In this document: positions 51,371 through 61,815 of the stretch, in pieces
Position numbering within the stretch: the stretch's first letter is position 1
Layout of the letters: every line of letters starts with the position of its first letter
Source of the DNA: Neoroseomonas oryzicola
GTDB lineage: Bacteria > Pseudomonadota > Alphaproteobacteria > Acetobacterales > Acetobacteraceae
Length of the DNA stretch: 64,000 nucleotides
NCBI RefSeq assembly: GCF_012163135.1
Contig: NZ_JAAVUP010000001.1
Location: forward strand, 558,001 to 622,000
Reading direction: 5' to 3'
Position numbers and translations under genes: made by a program
Notes under the pieces: generated by a model
Told to the model about the DNA's origin: nothing
Databases searched by the model: none
What the model saw: only the letters and a program-made list of their open reading frames with translations

Positions 51371-52115
51371 GCCGCTTCTGCGCCTGGTCGACCTGCGCAA
51401 GCATTACGGCGGCCTTGCCGTGACGGACGGCGTCTCGCTCGATGTCCTGCCCGGCGAGATCCACGCGGTCATCGGACCCAACGGCGCCGGTAAGACGACG
51501 CTGATTCACGAGATCACCGGCGTGGTCCGCCCCGATGCCGGGCAGGTCGTCTTCGCAGGGCGGGACGTCACGCGCCTGTCCCTGCCGCGCCGGGTGCGCG
51601 CCGGGCTGGCGCGGACCTTCCAGATCACCAGCGTGGTGCCGGGCTTCACTGCGCTCGCGAATGTTGCGCTGGCGGTACAGGCGCGCTTGGGCTCGTCCTT
51701 CCGGTTCCTCCGCCCGGCGGCCTCCGAAGCCGCCACCAACACGGCGGCGATGGACGCACTGGCCGAGGTCGGCCTCGCCGATCGCGCCGAGGTCCCGGCG
51801 GGCGCACTCAGCCACGGCGAAAAGCGCGCCCTCGAACTCGCCATTGCGCTCGCGACGAAGCCTCGCCTGCTGCTGCTCGACGAACCGCTCGCCGGCGCCG
51901 GCCCGGAAGAGACCGAGCGCCTCATCGCCCTGCTGACCCGGCTGAAATCGGCCTACACCATCCTGCTGGTCGAGCACGACATGCAGGCGGTCTTCGCGCT
52001 CGCCGACCGTGTCTCGGTGCTGGTCTATGGCCGCGTCATCGCCACCGGGACGGTCGCCGAGATCCGCGGCAACCCCGAGGTCCGCGCCGCCTATCTGGGC
52101 GAGGACGAGGCGTGA
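51363..52115 (+). CDS. Branched-chain-amino-acid-type ABC ATPase (LivG-like)
   Basis: A 250-aa ATPase: Walker A VIGPNGAGKTTLIHEITG, the signature LSHGEKRALELA (degenerate LSGGQ, normal for LivG), Walker B LLLLDEPLAG and switch His in LLVEHDMQAVF. RTFQIT and the C-terminal IRGNPEVRAAYLGED are typical of the LivG branch. It overlaps both neighbours by 8 and 1 bp. Confidence 0.94.
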   Translation: MAEPLLRLVDLRKHYGGLAVTDGVSLDVLPGEIHAVIGPNGAGKTTLIHEITGVVRPDAGQVVFAGRDVTRLSLPRRVRAGLARTFQITSVVPGFTALANVALAVQARLGSSFRFLRPAASEAATNTAAMDALAEVGLADRAEVPAGALSHGEKRALELAIALATKPRLLLLDEPLAGAGPEETERLIALLTRLKSAYTILLVEHDMQAVFALADRVSVLVYGRVIATGTVAEIRGNPEVRAAYLGEDEA

Positions 52116-52816
52116 TGCTGGCGGTCGAGAACCTCGTCGCGGGATATGGCGCCGCCCGCGTGCTGCACGGCGTCTCCTTCGCCGTCGGCGCGGGCGAGGT
52201 CGTGACGCTGCTCGGCCGGAACGGCATGGGCAAGACGACGACGGTCCGCGCGGTCATGGGCCTGATCCGCCCGACCACCGGCCGCATCGCCTTCGACGGC
52301 GCGGATGTCACGGGCCAACCGCCTCACCGCATCGCCCAGCGCGGCATCGGCCTGGTGCCCGAGGGCCGCCAGGTCTTCCCGACCCTGACGGTCGAGGAGA
52401 ACCTGGTCGCCACCGCCGCCAACCGGACCGGCGGAGCGCCGCGCTGGACCCTGCCGGAGGTGCTGGCGCTGTTCCCCCGCCTCGCGGAACGACGGCGCAA
52501 CCTCGGGGCGCGGTTGTCGGGCGGGGAGCAGCAGATGCTCGCCATCGGGCGGGCGCTGATGACCAACCCCCGCCTGCTGATCCTCGACGAGGCGACCGAG
52601 GGCCTCGCCCCCCTCATCCGCGCCGAGATCTGGGCCGTGCTCGCGCGCCTCCGCGCCGAGGGCCAGGCGATCCTGCTGATCGACAAGAACCTCGCGGCCA
52701 TCCTGAAGCTCGCGGACCGGCACGTCGTGATCGAGAAGGGCCAGGTGGTCTGGACCGGCACCAGCGAGGCCCTTTCCGCCGCGCCGGAAGTGCGCGACAC
52801 CTACCTTCACGTCTAG
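52115..52816 (+). CDS. Branched-chain-amino-acid-type ABC ATPase (LivF-like)
   Basis: A 233-aa ATPase: Walker A LLGRNGMGKTTTVRAVMG, signature LSGGEQQMLAIGRAL, Walker B LLILDEATEGL, and GLVPEGRQVFPTLTVEENL typical of LivF. I take the ATG at 52115 (one base overlap with the LivG stop); a GTG one codon earlier is possible. The cupin gene starts 16 bp later. Confidence 0.94.
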   Translation: MLAVENLVAGYGAARVLHGVSFAVGAGEVVTLLGRNGMGKTTTVRAVMGLIRPTTGRIAFDGADVTGQPPHRIAQRGIGLVPEGRQVFPTLTVEENLVATAANRTGGAPRWTLPEVLALFPRLAERRRNLGARLSGGEQQMLAIGRALMTNPRLLILDEATEGLAPLIRAEIWAVLARLRAEGQAILLIDKNLAAILKLADRHVVIEKGQVVWTGTSEALSAAPEVRDTYLHV

Positions 52817-52832
52817 GAGAGGAGAGGCACAT

Positions 52833-53276
52833 ATGTCCGCATTGGCCGCCGGCATCACCCCCGCGGGGGAAGGCATCGACGGGGTCGTCTGGAACATCCT
52901 GGGCCAGACCTACAAGCCGGTCGCGTCCTGCGATTCCTGCTTCGCCTTCGACACCCTGTTCCCGGACGGCACCTTCGTGCCCCCGCACATCCACAGCACG
53001 CAGGACGAGTTCATCCGCGTCCTGGAAGGTCGGTTCGACCTGGTGCTGGACGGCAAGCCCGTGGTCGCGACCGCCGGCGACCTGATCCGCATGCCCATGG
53101 GCATCATGCACGGCATCTGGAACAAGTCCGGCTCGCCGGTCCGGGCCCTGTTCTGGGTCAGCCCAGCCCGCAGCCTCGAGACGCTGTTCAAGCGCATCCA
53201 CAACGTTCCCGACCCGGCCGAGGTGATCCGCATCGCCTCCGAGCACGAGGTCGAGTTCCTTCCCCCGCCGGGCTGA
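52833..53276 (+). CDS. Cupin-domain protein co-encoded with the ABC transporter
   Basis: A 147-aa single-cupin protein. Motif 1 is [17 protein letters not shown] (His, His, Glu metal ligands) and motif 2 is [16 protein letters not shown] (His ligand), both complete, so it should hold a divalent metal. Cupins of this size act as small oxygenases, isomerases or ligand-binding proteins. It follows the transporter genes by 16 bp with GGAGAGG before the ATG, which suggests it works on the imported compound. It is shorter than 3-hydroxyanthranilate dioxygenase, and I do not assign that role. Confidence 0.85.
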   Translation: MSALAAGITPAGEGIDGVVWNILGQTYKPVASCDSCFAFDTLFPDGTFVPPHIHSTQDEFIRVLEGRFDLVLDGKPVVATAGDLIRMPMGIMHGIWNKSGSPVRALFWVSPARSLETLFKRIHNVPDPAEVIRIASEHEVEFLPPPG

Positions 53277-53324
53277 GCCCGGCCCCGCCGGAGGGCGGCA
53301 CCGGGCCGGGGTCGCACCCGGCCC
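53277..53324 (+). terminator. Terminator with two mutually exclusive hairpins after the cupin gene
   Basis: Hairpin A pairs GCCCGG (53277) with CCGGGC (53301) around an inner CCGCC/GGCGG stem. Hairpin B pairs GGGCCGGG (53303-53310) with CCCGGCCC (53317-53324). They share the strand 53303-53306, so only one can form. It probably ends the liv operon before alaS. Confidence 0.55.
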
Positions 53325-53418
53325 CTTCACGCCCCGCCCCCCGCGCGCTACCTGTCCCGCCCTTGGGTCAACATCTTGCCGCCGCCCGGTTTTCCGCGGG
53401 CGCCGCGACGGATCGCAC

Positions 53419-56079
53419 ATGACGAGCAGCAACGACATCCGGGCCACCTTCCTCGACTACTTCCGCCGCAACGGGCACGAGGTGGTGGAATCGAGCCCGC
53501 TGGTCCCGCGGAACGACCCGACGCTGATGTTCGCGAACTCGGGCATGGTGCAGTTCAAGAACGTCTTCACCGGGCAGGAAAAGCGCCCCTATGTGCGGGC
53601 CACGACGGCGCAGAAGTGCGTCCGCGCCGGCGGCAAGCACAACGACCTCGACAATGTCGGCTACACCGCCCGCCACCACACCTTCTTCGAGATGCTGGGG
53701 AACTTCTCCTTCGGCGACTACTTCAAGACACAGGCGATCCCCTACGCCTGGGACCTGCTGACCAAGGACTTCGGGCTGCCGAAGGACAAGCTGCTGGTCA
53801 CCGTCTATTCCGAGGACGAGGACGCGGCGGCGATCTGGCGGAAGGTGGCGGGGCTGCCGGACAGCCGCATCATCCGCATCAGCACGTCCGACAATTTCTG
53901 GCGCATGGGCGACACCGGCCCCTGCGGCCCGTGCTCGGAGATCTTCTACGACCACGGGGACAAGATCCCGGGCGGCCCGCCGGGGTCCCCCGACGAGGAC
54001 GGCGACCGGTTCATCGAGATCTGGAACCTGGTCTTCATGCAGTTCCTCGAGGACCCGCCCGGCACGCGCGCGCCGCTGCCCAAGCCGTCCATCGACACGG
54101 GCATGGGCCTCGAGCGCTTCGCCGCCATCCTGCAGGGCAAGCACGACAACTACGACACGGACACGCTGCGGGCGATCATCCTCGCCTCCGCCGAGGCCAC
54201 AGGCCAGGAGCCGGACGGCCCCTTCCGATCGAGCCATCGCGTCGTCGCGGACCACCTGCGCGCCGGCGCCTTCCTGATCGCGGACGGCGTGCTGCCGTCC
54301 AACGAGGGCCGCGGCTACGTCCTGCGCCGCATCCTGCGCCGCGCGATGCGCCACGCGCACATGATGGGCTCGCGCGAGCCGCTGATGCACCGGCTGCTGC
54401 CCTCGCTGGTGCGCCAGATGGGTGCCGCCTATCCGGAACTGGTCCGCGCCGAGGCGCTGATCAGCGAGACGCTGCGGCTCGAGGAAACGCGCTTCCGCTC
54501 GCTGCTCGAGCGCGGGCTGCACCTGCTGGCCGAGGAAACCGGCCGGCTCGGCTCCGGCCAGACCCTGCCGGGCGAGGTCGCCTTCCGCCTTTACGACACC
54601 TATGGCTTCCCGCTCGACCTGACGCAGGACGCGCTGCGCGCCGAAGGCCGCGCCGTCGACGTCGAGGGCTTCAACGCGGCGATGACCGAGCAGCGCAAGC
54701 GCGCCCGCGCCGCCTGGGCGGGCTCGGGCGAGGCCGCGACGGAAGGCGTTTGGTTCGACCTCAAGGAGAAGGTCGGGGCGTCGGAGTTCCTCGGCTACAC
54801 GACCGAGACGGCCGAGGGCGAGATCGTCGCCATCGTGCAGGACGGCAAGCCGGTCGACGCCGCGCCGGTCGGCGCCGAGGTCGCGGTGCTGCTGAACCAG
54901 ACCCCCTTCTACGCCGAGAGCGGCGGCCAGGTCGGCGATACCGGCATCATCCAGGCGGGCGAGGCCTGCCGGATCGAGGTGCGCGACACGCAGAAGAAGC
55001 TCGGCGCGCTGTATGTCCACATCGGCACGGTCGTCGCCGGCGAGGCCAAGGTCGGGCTCGCGGTGCAGGCCGAGGTCGCGCATGAGCGTCGTTCGAAGAT
55101 CCGCGCGCACCATTCCGCGACGCACCTGCTGCATGAGGCGCTGCGGCGCCGGCTCGGCACGCATGTCGCGCAGAAGGGGTCGCTGAACGCGCCGGACCGG
55201 CTGCGCTTCGACGTCTCCCAGCCCACGCCCATGACCGAGGAGGACCTCGAATGGGTGGAAGCGGAGGTGAATGCGCGCATCCGCGAGAATGCCGAGGTCA
55301 CGACCCGGCTGATGACGCCGGAGGCGGCCGTCGAGGCCGGCGCGATGGCGCTGTTCGGCGAGAAGTACGGCGACGAGGTCCGCGTCGTCGGCATGGGCCA
55401 TGACGCGGCCGCGGTCGAGAAGCACGGCGTCTATTCGCTCGAGCTCTGCGGCGGCACGCATGTCCGGCGCACCGGCGATATCGGGCTGTTCAAGATCCTC
55501 TCCGAAGGCGCGGTCTCGGCCGGCATCCGTCGCGTGGAGGCTGTCACGGGCGACGCCGCCCTCGCCTACATCGCCGAGATGGAGGAGAGCCTGCAGGCCG
55601 CGGCCGCGGTGCTGAAGGCGCAGCCGGGCGAACTCGCCTCCCGCATCGCCGCACTGGTCGAGGATCGCCGGAAGCTGGAGCGCGAGGTGGCGGAGCTGCG
55701 CAAGAAGCTCGCGACCGGCGGCGGCGGGGCGGAGGTCGAGCAGGTGGCCGGGCTGCGCGTCGCGCTGCGCGACCTGGGCGAGGTGCCGCCGCGCGACCTC
55801 AAGGGCCTCGCGGAAGCGATCCTGAAGGGCGGCACGGCGGATGTGGTGGCGCTGGTCTCCACCGCCGAGGGCAAGGCCTCGATCGTCGTCGCGACCGGCG
55901 AGGCGGCGAAGGGCAAGGCGGATGCCGTCGCGCTGGTGCGCGCGGCCTCCGCCGCGGTCGGCGGCAAGGGCGGCGGCGGGCGGCCTGACATGGCCCAGGC
56001 CGGCGGTCCGGACGGCACCAAGGCCGCCGAGGCGCTGGCCGCGGTGCGGGAGACGCTTGCCCACGGCGTGGCGACGTGA
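53419..56079 (+). CDS. alaS: Alanyl-tRNA synthetase
   Basis: An 886-aa class II synthetase that charges tRNA-Ala. The catalytic core contains [20 protein letters not shown] and [19 protein letters not shown]. The editing domain has the zinc residues H565-xxx-H569 ([12 protein letters not shown]) and C677 with H681 (CGGTHV). The C-terminal C-Ala domain ends [14 protein letters not shown]. Length is normal (about 875-890). A terminator stands between it and the cupin gene. The next gene starts at a GTG overlapping its TGA. Confidence 0.97.
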   Translation: MTSSNDIRATFLDYFRRNGHEVVESSPLVPRNDPTLMFANSGMVQFKNVFTGQEKRPYVRATTAQKCVRAGGKHNDLDNVGYTARHHTFFEMLGNFSFGDYFKTQAIPYAWDLLTKDFGLPKDKLLVTVYSEDEDAAAIWRKVAGLPDSRIIRISTSDNFWRMGDTGPCGPCSEIFYDHGDKIPGGPPGSPDEDGDRFIEIWNLVFMQFLEDPPGTRAPLPKPSIDTGMGLERFAAILQGKHDNYDTDTLRAIILASAEATGQEPDGPFRSSHRVVADHLRAGAFLIADGVLPSNEGRGYVLRRILRRAMRHAHMMGSREPLMHRLLPSLVRQMGAAYPELVRAEALISETLRLEETRFRSLLERGLHLLAEETGRLGSGQTLPGEVAFRLYDTYGFPLDLTQDALRAEGRAVDVEGFNAAMTEQRKRARAAWAGSGEAATEGVWFDLKEKVGASEFLGYTTETAEGEIVAIVQDGKPVDAAPVGAEVAVLLNQTPFYAESGGQVGDTGIIQAGEACRIEVRDTQKKLGALYVHIGTVVAGEAKVGLAVQAEVAHERRSKIRAHHSATHLLHEALRRRLGTHVAQKGSLNAPDRLRFDVSQPTPMTEEDLEWVEAEVNARIRENAEVTTRLMTPEAAVEAGAMALFGEKYGDEVRVVGMGHDAAAVEKHGVYSLELCGGTHVRRTGDIGLFKILSEGAVSAGIRRVEAVTGDAALAYIAEMEESLQAAAAVLKAQPGELASRIAALVEDRRKLEREVAELRKKLATGGGGAEVEQVAGLRVALRDLGEVPPRDLKGLAEAILKGGTADVVALVSTAEGKASIVVATGEAAKGKADAVALVRAASAAVGGKGGGGRPDMAQAGGPDGTKAAEALAAVRETLAHGVAT

Positions 56080-57170
56080 GCGAGGGGCGCTGCCGCGCCC
56101 GCGACCTCGGCCTGGCGCCGGGCATCTTTCGCCCCGGCGCCCACAACGCGATCACCGACGTGGCCGGCGTGGCGGTCGGCCACGCCACGCTGATCGAGGG
56201 CGACGCCATCCGCACCGGCGTCACCGCCATCCTGCCCCATCCCGGCAATCCCTTTGCCGACCGCGTGCCAGCGGGGCTGTCGGTCATCAACGGCTTCGGC
56301 AAGCTCGCCGGCGCGACGCAGGTCGCGGAACTCGGCGAGCTCGAGACGCCGATCGTGCTGACCAATACGCTGGCCGTCGGCCGCGCAGTCGAGGCGCTGG
56401 TGGACTGGACCCTCGCCCGCAACCCCGATGCCGTCAGCGTCAACGCCGTGGTGGGCGAGACCAATGACGGCCGGCTGAACGACATCCGCGCCCGCGGCGT
56501 GACCGGCGCGCATGTGCTGGATGCGCTGGACGGCGCGACCGGCGGCCCGGTCGAGGAAGGCTGCGTCGGCGCCGGCACCGGCACCATGGCCTTCGGCTTC
56601 AAGGGCGGCATCGGGACGTCATCGCGCGTGCTGCCGGCGGCGCTCGGTGCCTGGACGGTCGGCGCGCTGGTGCAGGCGAATTACGGCGGCGTGCTGACCA
56701 TGGACGGCATCTCGGTCGGGCGTGAGCTCGGCAAGTGGTACCTCAAGGAACACACCGATCGCGGCGATGCCGACGGTTCGGTGATGGTGGTCATCGCGAC
56801 CGATGCGCCGCTGTCCGACCGAAACCTGACGCGGCTCGCGACGCGGGCCATGGCGGGCCTCGCGCGCACCGGGGCCGCCTTCAGCGACGGGTCGGGCGAC
56901 TATGCCCTCGCCTTCTCGACCCATCCCGGCGTGCGGCGTACGCCCGAGCGCCGCGCCCACCAGGCGATCGTCGCCGATTGGCCGAACGACCGCATGTCGC
57001 CGCTGTTCGTCGCGGCCGCCGAGGCGGTCGAGGAGGCCGTGCTGAACGCGCTGACCATGGCGACCACCATCATCGGGCGCGACGGCCGCACCGGGCGGCG
57101 TGCCAGGGGCGAGGCCATCGATCTCGACGCGCTGCGGGTGGTGCTCGCCCGCCACGGGAGGACCGCATGA
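56076..57170 (+). CDS. P1 (DmpA/BapA-type) peptidase
   Basis: A 364-aa Ntn-hydrolase peptidase of the S58/P1 family (L-aminopeptidase/D-esterase or beta-peptidyl aminopeptidase). The self-cleavage and nucleophile region appears as [10 protein letters not shown] near residue 185, with [16 protein letters not shown] before it and [13 protein letters not shown] near the end. No signal peptide is present. The start is a GTG overlapping the alaS stop (GTGA). Whether the substrate is amino-acid amides, D-esters or beta-peptides is not readable. Confidence 0.85.
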   Translation: MSEGRCRARDLGLAPGIFRPGAHNAITDVAGVAVGHATLIEGDAIRTGVTAILPHPGNPFADRVPAGLSVINGFGKLAGATQVAELGELETPIVLTNTLAVGRAVEALVDWTLARNPDAVSVNAVVGETNDGRLNDIRARGVTGAHVLDALDGATGGPVEEGCVGAGTGTMAFGFKGGIGTSSRVLPAALGAWTVGALVQANYGGVLTMDGISVGRELGKWYLKEHTDRGDADGSVMVVIATDAPLSDRNLTRLATRAMAGLARTGAAFSDGSGDYALAFSTHPGVRRTPERRAHQAIVADWPNDRMSPLFVAAAEAVEEAVLNALTMATTIIGRDGRTGRRARGEAIDLDALRVVLARHGRTA

Positions 57171-57784
57171 CCCGCCGCATGCTGCTGGCCGCCGCGGCGC
57201 TGCTGGCGATGGCCCTTCCCGCCGCGGAGGCCGCGCGCACCACCTTGCGTGCCACCCGCCCCGGCGCGCCGCCGCTCACGCTGCGCGCCGTGTCCAACGC
57301 CGAGTACTGGACCATCGAAGTGCAGGAAGGCGGCGTCGAGAGCCAGCGCATCGAGGTGCAGACCGACCTGCCGAACGTGCTGCCGCGCCTCGCGGAGACC
57401 AATGGCGACGGCGCTTTGGATCTTTGGGTGCCGGTGATCGGCGGCAACGCCAACACCGCCTGGGATGTCTGGCTGATGCAGCCTGGCGAGGGGCGGTTCC
57501 GCCGCGCAGGCGAAGTGAGCGGCCTCGGCTTCTCGCGCGATTCCGCGGGGCGGCTCGTCGCGCTCGGCCGCAACGGTTGCTGCAGCGTGGTCTACACCTT
57601 CCACGATTTCACAGCCGACGGCGCGCTGCGCGAGGGCTTCGCCATCGAGCGCCAGGTCGACAGCCTGAACCGCGGCACCTGCGAGCCCGTCGCCATCGCC
57701 ATCAACGCCCCGCCCGCCGCGGTGCGCGCGACATGTGGCCTCGCGCCGGGCCAATTGCCGGGAACGCCGCTGCGCGTGCCCTGA
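57167..57784 (+). CDS. Secreted protein of unknown function (205 aa)
   Basis: A signal peptide ([22 protein letters not shown]) leads into a beta-rich domain with ETNGDGALDLWVPVIGGN (NGDGxxD, an FG-GAP/Ca-binding-like loop), a CC pair in RNGCCSVVY, and two further Cys (GTCEP, ATCGL). It may bind Ca and be disulfide-bonded in the periplasm. It overlaps the peptidase gene by 4 nt (ATGA). Family not recognised. Confidence 0.65.
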   Translation: MTRRMLLAAAALLAMALPAAEAARTTLRATRPGAPPLTLRAVSNAEYWTIEVQEGGVESQRIEVQTDLPNVLPRLAETNGDGALDLWVPVIGGNANTAWDVWLMQPGEGRFRRAGEVSGLGFSRDSAGRLVALGRNGCCSVVYTFHDFTADGALREGFAIERQVDSLNRGTCEPVAIAINAPPAAVRATCGLAPGQLPGTPLRVP

Positions 57785-57787
57785 GGG

Positions 57788-58471
57788 TCAGCGGATCTCC
57801 CGCGTCGCCAGCGCGTCGCGCGCGGCGGATCGGAATTCGCGCCGGTGCAGTTCGCGGAGGACCAGCAGGCTCGCGAAGATCAGCGCCAGCGGGTGGACGA
57901 TCCAGGCGAGCGCCGCGAGCCCGAAATAGTAGGACCGCAGCCCGGTGTTGAAGTGCCGCGCGCCGCGGTTCGCGAGCCGGGCCGCGACCTCCGCATGGTG
58001 CACCGCCGCGGGGTCGCTGGGCATGCCGACCAGGATGGTCGAGGTGTAGTTGAACTGCCGCAGCGCCCAGGTGAGCTCGAAGAAGGCGTTCACGAAGATC
58101 ACCAGCAGCATGCCGATCTTGATCTCCCACATCAGCTCATCCGGCACCTGGGACCAGGGCAGGATCGCGACGATGCGCCGCGCGGGGTCTGGCGCCGACA
58201 TCATAGCGACCAGGCCACCGAGGATCAGGATGGAGGTCGTCGCCAGGAAGGAGGTCGACGACATCAGGTTGCCGATGGCCGAGATGTCGGCGATCCGGTT
58301 CTCGCGCGCCAGCGCCGCCAGCATCCAGCGGCGGCGGTGTTCGTCCATCGCGGCGATGACGCTGCGCGCACGGATGGACGGCACGCGATCTACGACCAGG
58401 GCATAGACCACCCAGCACGCGACGAAGACCGCGACGGCGATCCAGTCGAGCAGGCCCAGCGGGAGCGTCAT
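57788..58471 (-). CDS. DUF599 membrane protein
   Basis: A 227-aa protein with about four hydrophobic segments: an N-terminal LDWIAVAVFVACWVVYALVV, then FLATTSILILGGLVAMM, a third with MLLVIFVNAFFELTWALRQ, and a C-terminal FGLAALAWIVHPLALIFASL. DUF599-family hallmarks are ENRIADISAIGNLM and NTGLRSYYFGLAAL. Its function is unknown. The ATG overlaps the 167-aa gene upstream by 4 nt, and its stop is 3 bp from the convergent secreted-protein gene. Confidence 0.85.
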   Translation of the reverse strand: MTLPLGLLDWIAVAVFVACWVVYALVVDRVPSIRARSVIAAMDEHRRRWMLAALARENRIADISAIGNLMSSTSFLATTSILILGGLVAMMSAPDPARRIVAILPWSQVPDELMWEIKIGMLLVIFVNAFFELTWALRQFNYTSTILVGMPSDPAAVHHAEVAARLANRGARHFNTGLRSYYFGLAALAWIVHPLALIFASLLVLRELHRREFRSAARDALATREIR

Positions 58472-58971
58472 CGGGCGGGACGCTCGGCGGGTTCGGGCTG
58501 GCAGGCACGGGCCATCGCCTCCCGCGCCGCGGGAGAGCCGCCCACGAAATGCCCCGACGCGCGGTCCCAGGTGAAGGGCAGCACGGTGTCGCGGCAGGCG
58601 CTGTCGCCCGTGCAATAGGTCACGCGCAGGTCGAGCCGGCCGTTGCGCGCGCTGAGCAGGGCGCGCCCGTCCTGGACCTCGCCGAACAGGGCCTGCTGGC
58701 GCTCGCGGCCGTCGGGCCCGGCCCAGCGGACCTCCACGGCGGTCTGGAGGTGCGACCCGCCGGCGGCGCTGCGGCCGACCCGCCAGCGCAGGGCGCCGGA
58801 GGGCAGGCCGCGGAACGTACCCTGCTCGGTCACGACCGCGGGGGACTGCCAGTCGAGGCAATCGGCCCACGACCTCGCCGGCTGCAACGTGACCAGGACG
58901 GCAGCCATGGCGGCACAGCACAGCGGCAGGCGCATCGCACGAAGCGGTCGTGGCATGAGGCTGTCTTCCAT
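58468..58971 (-). CDS. Secreted protein of unknown function (167 aa)
   Basis: The N-terminus (MEDSLMPRPLRAMRLPLCCA) leads into a hydrophobic signal with a likely cleavage at SWA before DCLDW. The mature part has four cysteines (ADCLDW, TYCTGD, SACRDT and RACQPE) that could make two disulfides. The first ATG is at 58971; an internal Met at position 6 is an alternative start. It overlaps the DUF599 gene by 4 nt, so the two probably act together at the membrane. Function unknown. Confidence 0.65.
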   Translation of the reverse strand: MEDSLMPRPLRAMRLPLCCAAMAAVLVTLQPARSWADCLDWQSPAVVTEQGTFRGLPSGALRWRVGRSAAGGSHLQTAVEVRWAGPDGRERQQALFGEVQDGRALLSARNGRLDLRVTYCTGDSACRDTVLPFTWDRASGHFVGGSPAAREAMARACQPEPAERPAR

Positions 58972-59083
58972 GGCCGCCGCGATCCTACGCGATGCCGGCC
59001 GGCCCTTTCGACAGGAAGCAGTCGCAGGGGACCTGCTGTCGAACCGCGCGGCGATGGCGGGGCCGCGCCAAACGTAGTCGGCC

Positions 59084-59120
59084 CGCGCGGCGGGCGGGCA
59101 GTCCGCCCATCCGCCGCGCG
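59084..59120 (-). terminator. Terminator hairpin downstream of icd
   Basis: Outer arms CGCGCGGCGG (59084-59093) and CCGCCGCGCG (59111-59120) form a perfect 10-bp stem, and the inner GGGCGG/CCGCCC can also pair. It lies 13 bp past the icd stop on the minus strand. Confidence 0.65.
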
Positions 59121-59133
59121 AACCTCCGGGCCG

Positions 59134-60351
59134 TCAGCCCATCTTCTTCTTCAGGTTCTCGTCCAGTTTCGCGAGGAACGCCTGGGTGTTGAGCCAGGGC
59201 TGGTCCTTGCTGATCAGGATCGCGAGGTCCTTCGTCATGTGGCCGCTCTCGACCGTCTCGACGCAGACCTGCTCAAGCGCGTTGGCGAAGTCCACCACGT
59301 CGGGCGTGCCGTCGAACTTGCCGCGATAGGCGAGGCCACGCGTCCAGGCGAAGATCGACGCGATCGGGTTCGTCGAGGTCTCGCGGCCCTTCTGGTGCTC
59401 GCGGTAGTGGCGCGTCACCGTGCCGTGGGCGGCCTCGGACTCGACGGTCTTGCCATCCGGGGCGAGCAGCACCGAGGTCATCAGGCCGAGCGAGCCGAAG
59501 CCCTGCGCCACGATGTCGGACTGCACGTCGCCGTCGTAGTTCTTGCAGGCCCAGACATAGCCGCCTTCCCACTTCAGGGCGCAGGCCACCATGTCGTCGA
59601 TCAGGCGGTCCTCGTAGGTCAGGCCGGCCGCCTTGAACTTGTCCGCGAATTCCTCGTCGAAGATGCGGCGGAAGATGTCCTTGAACTCGCCGTCATAGGC
59701 CTTGAGAATCGTGTTCTTGTGGCTGAAGTAGACCGAGTAGCCGCGCGCGAGGCCGTAGTTGAGGCTGGCGCGGGCGAAGCCCTCGATCGACTTGCGGGTG
59801 TTGTGCATGCCCATCAGCACGCCGCCGCCGGCCGGGAAGTTGGTCACTTCGAGCTCGACCGGGGCGCCGCCATCGGCCGGCGTCCAGGTCAGCGTCGCCT
59901 TGCCGGCACCCGGGATCTTGGTCTCCGCGGCGCGGTAGATGTCGCCATAGGCGTGGCGGCCGACGACGATCGGCTTCGACCAGTGCGGCACCAGGCGGGG
60001 CACGTTCTTGCAGATGATCGGCTCGCGGAAGATCGTGCCGTCGAGGATGTTGCGGATCGTCCCGTTCGGGGACCGCCACATCTTCTTCAGGCCGAACTCG
60101 GCGACGCGGGCCTCGTCGGGCGTGATGGTCGCGCACTTCACCGCGACGCCGTACTGCTTCGTCGCATTCGCCGCGTCGACGGTGATCTGGTCATCCGTCT
60201 CGTCGCGCTTCTGGATGCCGAGGTCGTAGTACTTCAGGTCGATGTCGAGATACGGGAGGATCAGCCTGTCCTTGATGAACCCCCAGATGATGCGGGTCAT
60301 CTCGTCCCCGTCCATCTCGACGACGGGGGTCTTCACCTTGATCTTGGCCAT
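59134..60351 (-). CDS. icd: NADP-dependent isocitrate dehydrogenase (eukaryotic-type)
   Basis: A 405-aa citric-acid-cycle enzyme oxidising isocitrate to 2-oxoglutarate. It belongs to the homodimeric subfamily shared with eukaryotes: start [38 protein letters not shown] (isocitrate binding), [19 protein letters not shown] and [14 protein letters not shown]. Length is as expected (about 400-415). It ends at a strong hairpin. alaS near icd is common in alphaproteobacteria, and both occur within this window. Confidence 0.96.
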   Translation of the reverse strand: MAKIKVKTPVVEMDGDEMTRIIWGFIKDRLILPYLDIDLKYYDLGIQKRDETDDQITVDAANATKQYGVAVKCATITPDEARVAEFGLKKMWRSPNGTIRNILDGTIFREPIICKNVPRLVPHWSKPIVVGRHAYGDIYRAAETKIPGAGKATLTWTPADGGAPVELEVTNFPAGGGVLMGMHNTRKSIEGFARASLNYGLARGYSVYFSHKNTILKAYDGEFKDIFRRIFDEEFADKFKAAGLTYEDRLIDDMVACALKWEGGYVWACKNYDGDVQSDIVAQGFGSLGLMTSVLLAPDGKTVESEAAHGTVTRHYREHQKGRETSTNPIASIFAWTRGLAYRGKFDGTPDVVDFANALEQVCVETVESGHMTKDLAILISKDQPWLNTQAFLAKLDENLKKKMG

Positions 60352-60488
60352 GAGCTGTCCTCTACGGGGCGTCCGATGAGCAGGCCTGTCCCGGGGGCGG
60401 CCAGCGCGGGCGGAAATTGCACCGCCGGGGCTGGTGCGGCAAGCCCGCGGCGGGCCGAAAGCCCCGCAAACCGCTCCGGAGACGCCGA

Positions 60489-60686
60489 ATGAAGGACGCC
60501 GGCAAGGCCATCGCCGCCCGTTTCGCCCGCAGCATGGATGCCGCGACGGGCGAAGGCTACCGGCTGGGCTACGAGATCGCGCGGGACGAGGCGGCGTTCC
60601 TCGCCCTCGAAGCCGGGCGCCCGGACATCGCCGAGCGCATCCGCGCCCTGCGGCCCCTGCCGGACCGGCGGGGGCCGCAAGGCTGA
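60489..60686 (+). CDS. Small hypothetical protein (65 aa)
   Basis: A charged helical protein beginning [17 protein letters not shown], with [15 protein letters not shown] and [18 protein letters not shown] lies 7 nt before the ATG, and codon use matches the neighbours, which favours a real gene. It is alone between icd (divergent) and the exported MBL hydrolase gene, with which it is convergent 7 bp away. No family recognised. Confidence 0.5.
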   Translation: MKDAGKAIAARFARSMDAATGEGYRLGYEIARDEAAFLALEAGRPDIAERIRALRPLPDRRGPQG

Positions 60687-60693
60687 AGGGCGG

Positions 60694-61680
60694 TCAGCCG
60701 AGGCTGGTCACGTCCATCGCCGAGGGCATCCAGGCATAGCCCTCCCCTTCCTTCGCCACGCGGCCGAGGCCCGGCCAGGGGAAGTGGTAGGAGAGCAGCT
60801 GCACGCGCTCATTCGCGAAGCGCTCGAGCGCGCGGGCGCGGGTCTGCGCCGACTGCTTCGGATCCGTGTCGAAGGAGAATTCGAGCAGCGGCCGCCGCAG
60901 CAGCAGGACCTGGTGGTGCGCCAAGTCACCCGTATAGACCATGACGTTCGGGCCCGAATTGATCGCGTAGATGGTGTGGCCGACCGTGTGTCCCGGGGCG
61001 GACATCGCGATGACGCCGGGCACCACCTCGCGGCCGTCCTGGACCATCACCATGCGGTCGCGATAGGCGTTGAGGTTCTTGGTCGCGCCGCGGATGAAGG
61101 GCCCCATGAAGGCCGGGCCGCGGATGTTGCCTTCGTCCGTCCAGTACTTCAGGTCGGCCTCGGACACCGCGACCTGGGCATTGGGGAAGTTGCGGTTGCC
61201 CTGCGCGTCGACCAGCGCCCAGCAATGGTCGCAATGAGCGTGGGAGAGCACGACGAGGTCGATCTGCGCCGGGTCGATGCCGGCCTGGCGCATGTTGCGC
61301 AGCAGCCGGCCGGTCGTGGGGCCGAACATCTGGCTGTCCGCGCCCATGCTGTCGCCCATGCCGGTGTCGAACAGGATCAGGTTCCGCCCAGTGTTCAGCA
61401 CCAGGGCGTTCTGCTCGAGCAGCGCATTCGCCGGGTCGAGGAAGTTCGCCTGCATCATGGCGTTGATCTCGCCGGGACGGGCGCCGACGAAGGAATCCTC
61501 GGCCTTGCCCAGCGGCAGCGCGCCGTCGGAGATGACGGTCGCCTCGTATTCGCCGAAGCGGAAGCGATACCAGGCGGGGGCGCCGCGGCCGACGAAGGGC
61601 GCGGCGGCCTTCGCCTGCATCAGCGGAAGGGCCGCGGCGGCGAGTCCCGCGCCCAGCAGGGTGCGGCGATTGAACGTCAT
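60694..61680 (-). CDS. Exported MBL-fold metallo-hydrolase
   Basis: A 328-aa metallo-beta-lactamase-fold protein with a Tat-like signal (NRRTLLGAGLAAAALPLM...AKA). The zinc site is LSHAHCDHCWAL (HxHxDH near residues 147-152), with SAPGHTVGHTIY, YTGDLAHHQVLL and LSYHFPWPGLG. The signal and the glyoxalase/lactonase-like zinc motif suggest hydrolysis of an ester, lactone or thioester in the periplasm; quorum-signal lactonase is possible but not shown. It is divergent from the small gene at 61816. Confidence 0.85.
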   Translation of the reverse strand: MTFNRRTLLGAGLAAAALPLMQAKAAAPFVGRGAPAWYRFRFGEYEATVISDGALPLGKAEDSFVGARPGEINAMMQANFLDPANALLEQNALVLNTGRNLILFDTGMGDSMGADSQMFGPTTGRLLRNMRQAGIDPAQIDLVVLSHAHCDHCWALVDAQGNRNFPNAQVAVSEADLKYWTDEGNIRGPAFMGPFIRGATKNLNAYRDRMVMVQDGREVVPGVIAMSAPGHTVGHTIYAINSGPNVMVYTGDLAHHQVLLLRRPLLEFSFDTDPKQSAQTRARALERFANERVQLLSYHFPWPGLGRVAKEGEGYAWMPSAMDVTSLG

Positions 61681-61815
61681 GTCTGGTTCCTCCCAAAGGA
61701 CGGCGCTAGAGCACGCTTGGCACCGGCGCCGCAGGCTATCGTTCCGGCGGGGCGATTTTCCAGCGCCGCGCGCAACTTTGACGAATCATTCCCGCGTGAC
61801 GGGTGGGGAGGCGTG

